A stretch of DNA of 64,000 bases from DATKAS01 sp963773315 (GTDB taxonomy: Bacteria > Actinomycetota > Acidimicrobiia > Acidimicrobiales > DATKAS01), in the NCBI GenBank assembly GCA_963773315.1, contig CAVZAF010000011.1, positions 1-64,000 of the forward strand, given 5' to 3'. Below, one piece after another: positions 58,627 through 64,000 of the stretch. Numbering within the stretch: the first letter of the stretch is position 1; the number at the start of each line of letters is the position of its first letter. Both the position numbers and the translations under genes were made by a program. Under the pieces are notes generated by a model. It had not been told where the DNA came from and made no database searches. It saw only the letters and a list, made by a program, of their open reading frames with translations.

Positions 58627-59472
58627 GCCGCTGCTCCTTGCTGCACGCGATCGAGGAAGCCGCTCAGCGCCTGCCACCAGGCGTCGGGGGATTCGAACTG
58701 CGGCGAGTGCCCGCCGTCGGGGATCACCGCGAGGCGCGCTCCGGGCATCACGTCGGCCATGCGCTCGGACGGGCCGATGAACGGCTTGTCCTGCTCGCCC
58801 ACGATCACGAGCGTCGGAGTCGTGTGTGCGGCCAGCCGCTCGAGTCGGTCGTCGACAGTCGCGAACTGCCCGAGCACCGACGCGACCATCGCCGGCGACA
58901 CCGCGAGCAGCTTGCGCTCGCCGAACTCGACGTAACCGGGTCGCTCCGCCCGAACCCGCAGGTCGGCGGGAGTGCGACAGCCCGCGGTCGGCTTGCGACT
59001 CCATCATCTGCTTCCAGGCCTCGATCCCGTTGGCTCGGATGAAGGCGATCGCCCGCTCGAGCATCCCCTCGTCGAGGGCGCCCTCGAGCCGGCCGTGCGC
59101 AGTGTCCATGAGGATCAGTGCTTCGATCCGGTCGGGCGCCGCGAGCAACATCTGCTGCGCGATCATCCCGCCCATCGAGTGGCCGAGCAGCGTGAAGCGC
59201 GACCACCCGAGCGCGTCGGCGAGCGCCAGCACGTCACCCGCGAAGATCGGCAGCGTGTAGGCGCTCTCGTCGGTCGGCTTGTCGCTCGCGCCGTGCCCGC
59301 GAAGGTCGGGCGCGACGACGTGCCAGCCCCGTTCGGCGAGCGGCACGAGGAAGTCGCCGAAGTCTTCCTTCGCGCCCGTGAAGCCGTGGACGAGCATGAG
59401 CGGACGGCCGCCCACGCCCTCCTCGGCGATGGTCAGGTGGATCGATCCGGTGTCGACGCTGCGTTCCCCCAT
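58623..59472 (-). CDS. Alpha/beta hydrolase
   Basis: A serine hydrolase. The start MGERSVDTGSIHLTIAEEGV is followed by the oxyanion strand PLMLVHGFTGAKEDFGDFLV, then HVVAPDLRGHGASDKP, the nucleophile FTLLGHSMGGMIAQQMLLAA (G-H-S-M-G-G) and TLVIVGEQDKPFIGPSERMA with the acid, and RLAVIPDGGHSPQFESPDA with the catalytic His. One frame break near 58970. Its stop overlaps the TPP enzyme start. Substrate unknown, but pairing with a TPP lyase recalls the ring-cleavage hydrolases of aromatic or 2-hydroxyacyl catabolism. Confidence 0.85.
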
Positions 59473-59516
59473 GCGGGGGACACTACGCGGCGGTCAGTTG
59501 ACGTCGTGGCTCGCGG

Positions 59517-60489
59517 TCAGGAACCCGTGTCGGACGGCGCGTCCTGGAACATCTTGGCGAAGCCGCTCGCGTCGCCGACTTGGTCGGCGGGAGGCAGCTG
59601 GATGTCGACCGACTGGCCGAGGTCGAGGAAGTCGATCGTGAACGTCATCGGTCCCTGCGCCGCGGCGGCTTGGGGGTCGGTGCCTGCGAGCGACTTGAAG
59701 ACGTCGCCGTCGAACGTCATCTGCATGCGACGGATGAGGCCCTGGTCGTCGACGAACACGTCGATCGGGATCTTGACGTTGCCTTCGGCTGCGCCGAGCT
59801 GGTCGATGAACGCGTGGGCGCGCTCGCCGACTTGCTGCGGGCGCGGCGGCGAGCGCGTCGGCGACGGTGATCGTCGCGTTGAAGTGGTGCGTCGACTGGC
59901 CCTGCACATCGGCCTGGCCTTGGTCGGTGACCGTCGCGCCCTTGTCCCGGAGGAGGTCGAGGAGCGCGGTCGCGTCGGCGAGCCCTCCGCTCAGGTCGTT
60001 CGTGACCGACACGCTCTTGTCGTTCGCGGGCAGCTTGATCCACGGCTTGGCGTTGTCGCCGCCGAGGAACGCCGACAGGAAGCCGGCGTGGACGTAGACC
60101 GAGGCGTCGTCGGTGATGATCTCGAACTTGCCGTCACCGAGGAGGGCGAGGCTCTCGGCGTTGTCACCCGCCTTGGCGGCCTCGATGAGCCCGCCGAGGT
60201 CGATGGTGGTGTCGGACTTCTTGTTCGCGAGGTCGAACGCACCCGAGCCCTTGATGGAGAAGCCGCTCGGCACCTGGCTCGAGGCCGGCACGTCGACGCT
60301 CATCTCGAAGCGCCCGCTCTCGACCGCCGCAGTGCGGTCGGCTGACTCGTTCAGGAACTGGGGGGTTGCCGCGGCCTGCACGACGGTGGCGTTGTCGCTG
60401 TTGCCGTTGCCGCACGCGGTGACGCCGAGCGCGGCGAGGGCGGAGGCGGCCGAGACGGCAATGAAGGTCAGGAATGGCTTGCGGGACAC
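59517..60489 (-). CDS. Secreted lipoprotein, LppX/LolA-like fold
   Basis: The GTG at 60489 gives VSRKPFLTFIAVSAASALAA then LGVTACGNGNSDNATVV, a lipoprotein signal with the Cys near residue 26. The mature part is beta-rich: RFEMSVDVPASSQVPSGFSI, GAFDLANKKSDTTIDLGGLI, GKFEIITDDASVYVHAGFLS, THHFNATITVADALAAAP, and after a frame break near 59840 VFVDDQGLIRRMQMTFDGDV. The concave beta-sheet pattern is like the lipid-binding lipoproteins LppX/LprG and LolA. That is inference from pattern. It diverges from the PAP2 protein over 190 bases. Confidence 0.65.
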
Positions 60490-60679
60490 GAAGTCCTCCT
60501 TGCGAGCTTGCGATCGAAAGCACAGTGCTCGGGGGAAGCCGTTGGCACCCTAGAGGAACCCATGCTTGTGTTGTGACGCACGATGAACTCCGATCGGCAG
60601 CGCACACCCATAGGCTGAGCGAATTCTGCCTGTCGGAGAGTGGGTCCGGGGGGCGGCGTGAACCGACGAAGGGGAGCAG

Positions 60680-61489
60680 GTGGCGCATCTCGTCGACGCG
60701 CAACAGGGCCAAGCCGCGTCCTCGGCCGGTCCCGCCGCGCTCGCTGCGCCCCGCCGCCTCTACTGGTGGCGCGAGGTTCTCTACGTCCTGGCCTTCTACG
60801 GCGTCTACTCCTACATCCGCAACCAGTTCGGCTCAGCGTCGGTGTCGGACGACGAAGCCTTCGCCAAGGCGCGCCACATCATCCGCATCGAGGAGTTCCT
60901 CCACATCTTCCACGAGCAGGCCATCCAGAGCGCCGTGCTCGGCTGGCACTGGTTCATGGTCTTCTGGAACGTGTACTACGGCAGCTTCCACTTCGTGGTC
61001 ACGACGGTGGCTCTCATCTGGATGTTCCGGTCCTTCCCGAAGCGGTATCCCCTGTGGCGCAACACGCTGGCGTTCACGACCGGCTTCGCGCTCATCGGGT
61101 TCGCGACGTTCCCGCTCATGCCGCCGCGGCTGCTGCACCAGTTTGACCCGTCCTTCAGGTTCGTCGACACGCTCGACAAGTTCGGCACGCTGTGGTCGTT
61201 CGACTCGGGCGCGATGTCGAAGCTCTCGAACCAGTACGCCGCGATGCCCTCGCTGCACTGCGCATGGGCGATGTGGTGCGTGCTCGTGATGTGGCCGCAG
61301 CTGAAGTCGAGCTGGGCGAGGGCGTTGCTGGTCCTCTACCCGATCGCGACGGTGTACTGCATCGTCGTCACCGCGAACCACTACTTCCTCGACGCGGTCG
61401 GCGGCTTCGTCACGCTGGCACTCGGGTTCTGCGCAGCGAAGGTGTTCACTGCCTGGCACCGACCGGCGGTGGGCGGCGAAGCACCCTGA
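60680..61489 (+). CDS. PAP2/AUR1-like membrane phosphatase or inositolphosphotransferase
   Basis: An intact 269-residue membrane protein with about six segments: WREVLYVLAFYGVYSYIRNQ, SFHFVVTTVALIWMF, FTTGFALIGFATFPLMPPRL, MPSLHCAWAMWCVLVMWPQL and ALLVLYPIATVYCIVVTANH. PAP2 motifs P-S-L-H (in AAMPSLHCAW) and A-N-H-Y-F-L-D-A-V (H, D) are present, and MPPRLL is typical of the AUR1/inositolphosphorylceramide-type group. It dephosphorylates a lipid phosphate or transfers an inositol phosphate head group. The GTG at 60680 is the best start; it converges with DUF2332. Confidence 0.82.
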   Translation: MAHLVDAQQGQAASSAGPAALAAPRRLYWWREVLYVLAFYGVYSYIRNQFGSASVSDDEAFAKARHIIRIEEFLHIFHEQAIQSAVLGWHWFMVFWNVYYGSFHFVVTTVALIWMFRSFPKRYPLWRNTLAFTTGFALIGFATFPLMPPRLLHQFDPSFRFVDTLDKFGTLWSFDSGAMSKLSNQYAAMPSLHCAWAMWCVLVMWPQLKSSWARALLVLYPIATVYCIVVTANHYFLDAVGGFVTLALGFCAAKVFTAWHRPAVGGEAP

Positions 61490-61515
61490 GGCGGCCATCG
61501 ACGCGACCGTGCCCG

Positions 61516-62606
61516 CTACCGCCTGAGCCCGTTCGGCCCGCTCCACTCCACGGGCATGCCGTGGAACCCGGTCAGCGCGATCAGCCGCTCGCGTCCGCCC
61601 GGCCACGTCGTCAACGTCACGTTGGCGCGGCCCTCGACCCATCCCGGCTCCATGCGGAGCCAGGCGACGGGCGCGTCGGGAGTGGCGCGGTTGCCGGCGT
61701 CGGCGATCGCCTGCGCGACCGCGGCGCGGTTCGCCTTGTTCAGGTACTGCATGACGATCGAGTGGTACACGACTGTCGCGGCGCCCTCAGCCGGCTCGGC
61801 GAGCCTGCGGCCGAGCCACGGCACCGCTTCCTCCTGATCGATCGTGGCCGGCGCGGACCGGGCGACCTCGATCGCCGCGTCGAGGATGCGAAGGCGCTCG
61901 ATCTGGTCGGGCCACACGAACGAGCGCAGCTTGTGGCGACCCTCGTCACCGATCGCATCGATCGGCTTCGGATCGCATCCGGCGCGTTCGACGACGATGC
62001 CGTCACTCGAGGGCGCATCTCGCCACGGCCGCGGCGTCCCGGACCAACGCGCTGCGAGGCGCACCGGCGACGCGTCGCTTCCCCAGCTCTCGTCGCCGTC
62101 CTCGTAGTGGAACTGGTCCCACCGCATGTTGAGCCCCGCGCTCGCCCCCACCTCGAGGACTCGGAGCGGGTGACCGGTCTCGATCGCGACGGTCAGGAAC
62201 GCAGGCGCGAGCGCCGCGGCCCGGCCGACCTCGTTGGTCTGCACACCGTCGGCGAGGCGGGCGCGGAGCAGGTCGACGTTTGCGGCGACGACCTCACGAA
62301 ACGCAGGCCACGGGTCGCCGGCCTCGAGCGAGCCGCCCGCTGACGGATAGAACGCCGCGAGCCCGGGCGCGTCACCTTCGAGCGCGAGGCGGTGCACGCC
62401 GCCCATGAACCGGAGCACGAGCGCGGTGCCGAGCGGGTCCTTCTCATGGCCGCGCAGCACGTCGAGGCACGGGCCCGCGTTCTCTGCGTCGGCGGCCGCG
62501 GCGGCGAGCAGGGTCGCATAGAGCGGGGAGCCGTTGACCGCACACTGCTCGGACTGGAAGCGAAGGAGCGTGGGGAAGTCGGCCGACGCCGGGCGCGGGA
62601 CGTCAC
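61516..62606 (-). CDS. DUF2332 family protein
   Basis: A protein of about 350 residues, conserved in Actinobacteria. The N-terminal part ADFPTLLRFQSEQCAVNGSP, LYATLLAAAAADAENAGPCL is in a frame without a start; the GTG at 62606 supplies one in another frame. Then come KDPLGTALVLRFMGGVHRLA, HPLRVLEVGASAGLNMRWDQ (a methyltransferase-like glycine stretch), LRSFVWPDQIERLRILDAAI, ATVVYHSIVMQYLNKANRAA and VAWLRMEPGWVEGRANVTLT. The last ends WSGPNGLRR. The fold resembles SAM enzymes, but the function is unknown. Confidence 0.85.
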
Positions 62607-62649
62607 GCGACGCGGGCCGCGCAGAAACGCTTGGTCAGAAGCGCTCGGG

Positions 62650-63417
62650 TCAGAAGATGGCATAGCCGCCGTCCACGACGAGCACGTCACCGGTGTGGTA
62701 CGTCGACGCGTCGCTCGCGAGGTACGCAGCGATCCCGCCGAAGTCGGCGCCGACACCCCACCGCCGCATCGGCACGCGCGGCATCACCTTGTCGACGAAG
62801 CGATCCCACGAGAACGCGCCCTCGGTCATCGGCGTCTCGATCCAGCCCGGAAGGATCGCGTTCGCCCGGATGCCGTCACGTGCGTACTCCACCGCGAGGC
62901 CCTTCATCATGGCGATGATCCCGCCCTTCGCGGAGGCGTAGGCCTGGTTACGGGGGGCTCCCATCAGGGTCGACACCGACGAGGTGACCGCGACGCTGCC
63001 GCCCTCGCCGCGTTCGACCATGTGGCGGATCGCCGCGCGCAACGTGAAGAAGACGCCGTCGAGGTCGACGCGCAGCACCCGGTGCCAGTCCTCGGTCGGG
63101 ATGTCGATGAAGCGATGCCCGCCCCCGCCGATGCCAGCGTTCGCGAAGCACGAGTCGACCTTCCCCAGCGCCCCGACGGTCTCCGCGAACGACGCCTCGA
63201 CCTGCGCCTCGTCGCCGACGTCGCACTTGAGCGCCAGCACCTTGGTGCCGTGCCGCTCGAGCTGCTCGAGCGCGGCCCGGTTCTTGTCCTCGTTCGTGCC
63301 CCAGATCGCCACATCGGCGCCCTGCGATGCGAGGCCTTCGGCCATCCCGAGCCCGATGCCGCTGTTGCCGCCCGTGATCAAGGCGACCTTCCCACTCAGA
63401 TCGAACAGGTCTCCCAC
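62650..63417 (-). CDS. SDR-family oxidoreductase
   Basis: An intact 255-residue short-chain dehydrogenase/reductase. The nucleotide loop ALITGGNSGIGLGMAEGLAS, CDVGDEAQVEASFAETVG, FANAGIGGGGHRFIDIPTED, the catalytic Ser in SVAVTSSVSTLMGAPRNQ and Tyr/Lys in AYASAKGGIIAMMKGLAVEY, then RANAILPGWIETPMTEG and TGDVLVVDGGYAIF at the end are present. It is NAD(P)-dependent; substrate not identifiable. The GTG at 63417 faces dxs across an 85-base divergent gap. Confidence 0.9.
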   Translation of the reverse strand: MGDLFDLSGKVALITGGNSGIGLGMAEGLASQGADVAIWGTNEDKNRAALEQLERHGTKVLALKCDVGDEAQVEASFAETVGALGKVDSCFANAGIGGGGHRFIDIPTEDWHRVLRVDLDGVFFTLRAAIRHMVERGEGGSVAVTSSVSTLMGAPRNQAYASAKGGIIAMMKGLAVEYARDGIRANAILPGWIETPMTEGAFSWDRFVDKVMPRVPMRRWGVGADFGGIAAYLASDASTYHTGDVLVVDGGYAIF

Positions 63418-63502
63418 GGGCGGCGACCATACCCGGACGCCGATCCGGCCCGTGCAGGCGATCCGCTCGTTCGAATGTGCAGGGCTACGCTCGACGCTCG
63501 GC

Positions 63503-64000
63503 ATGATCCTCGAGACCATCAAGCAGCCCGCGGACCTGCGCCGCCTCTCGTACGCCGAGCTCGACGACCTCGCCGGCGAGATCCGCGACTTCATCGTGCA
63601 GACGGTCTCTGAGACCGCAGGGCACCTCGGCTCGAACCTCGGCGCGGTCGAGCTCACGCTCGCGTTGCACCGCGTCTTCGACAGCCCGCGCGACGCGATC
63701 CTGTGGGACACCGGTCATCAGGCCTACGTCCACAAGCTCGTCACGGGGCGCCAGTCGATGTTCCCCACGCTGCGCCAGGAGGGTGGGCTCTCGGGCTACC
63801 CGTGCCGCGCCGAGTCCGAGCACGACTTCGTCGAGAACAGCCACGCGTCGACGATCCTGTCGTACGCGTACGGGCTGGCAGCGGCACGTGACGCTGCCGT
63901 CGCCGGCGGGTGAGCCCGATGTCGCGTCACGGCGAGCAGGTCGACGCATCGTCGCGGTGATCGGCGACGGCTCGATGACCGGCGGCATGGCCTACGAGGC
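63503..64000 (+). CDS. dxs: 1-deoxy-D-xylulose-5-phosphate synthase, partial
   Basis: First enzyme of the MEP isoprenoid pathway, condensing pyruvate and glyceraldehyde 3-phosphate with TPP. The N-terminus MILETIKQPADLRRLSYAEL, DDLAGEIRDFIVQTVSETAG, HLGSNLGAVELTLALHRVFD, ILWDTGHQAYVHKLVTGRQ, GLSGYPCRAESEHDFVENSH and ASTILSYAYGLAAARDAAV is classical. After one frame break near 63913 comes the TPP-binding RRIVAVIGDGSMTGGMAYE, and the window ends. Glyceraldehyde phosphate could also come from deoC, though that is central metabolism anyway. Confidence 0.95.

Overview
The window is GC-rich, densely coded bacterial DNA of actinobacterial type. GTG starts are common, most co-directional neighbours share ATGA or GTGA stop/start overlaps, and lipoprotein signals end in short A-[AG]-C type boxes. 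Gene content also fits: a glnH/glnX/TelA/CbxX cluster, an actinobacterial ALDH-ALDH-deoC cluster, DUF4395, DUF2332 and an FmdB-MTAP-SAF string. The class Acidimicrobiia is my best guess, but no marker gene here proves it. The DNA carries far more single-base frame breaks than a living genome could. About 18 of some 66 protein genes read through intact, while essential genes such as galU, dxs, cdd and upp are interrupted. I treat these breaks as consensus errors of an uncorrected long-read assembly and give whole-gene extents that span them.

Layout. 1-5.1 kb (minus): telA, a small membrane protein, a CbxX-type AAA+ ATPase, a GlnX-like membrane sensor and a GlnH-like lipoprotein, all overlapping and read toward the left edge. 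5.3-8.1 kb: unknown membrane, lipoprotein and hypothetical genes and an AhpD-like protein. 8.2-12.5 kb: a zinc alcohol dehydrogenase divergent from a TetR regulator with a perfect 20-bp operator between them, two membrane proteins, and a cupin that runs into a beheaded carboxymuconolactone decarboxylase. 12.5-18.2 kb: tRNA-Leu(TAA), a proline iminopeptidase-like hydrolase, a DUF4262 protein, a metallophosphoesterase and aminopeptidase N.

18.3-35 kb is a nucleoside and sugar-phosphate island. On the plus strand lie a PfkB kinase and a phosphohexomutase. On the minus strand, read from 35 kb leftwards, a BMP-type nucleoside importer (lipoprotein, double ATPase, two permeases) is followed by cdd, deoA, add, a PHYHD1-like 2-oxoglutarate oxygenase, a second add, deoC, two aldehyde dehydrogenases (the second truncated and cysteine-less) and upp. 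Import, deamination, phosphorolysis and deoxyribose-phosphate cleavage thus sit in one run. The oxygenase coupled between the two adenosine deaminases is the most interesting item in the window.

35-45.5 kb: an MBOAT/SGNH O-acetylation pair, an acyl-CoA synthetase, a cupredoxin, PRPP synthetase, a glycosyltransferase followed by an internally deleted partner gene, pncA and pncB (NAD salvage), a flavodoxin and tRNA-Ala(CGC). 46.3-50.6 kb: moaC, a P-loop kinase, moaA, moeA and galU. 50.6-64 kb: fmdB, MTA phosphorylase, a SAF protein, a PHP phosphoesterase, the tldD/tldE protease pair, a hotdog thioesterase with a tandem duplication at its stop, DUF4395, a TPP enzyme with an alpha/beta hydrolase, a lipoprotein, a PAP2 protein, DUF2332, an SDR and the start of dxs. 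No stretch longer than 300 bases lacks a gene. I see no insertion sequence, integrase, prophage, CRISPR array or rRNA.
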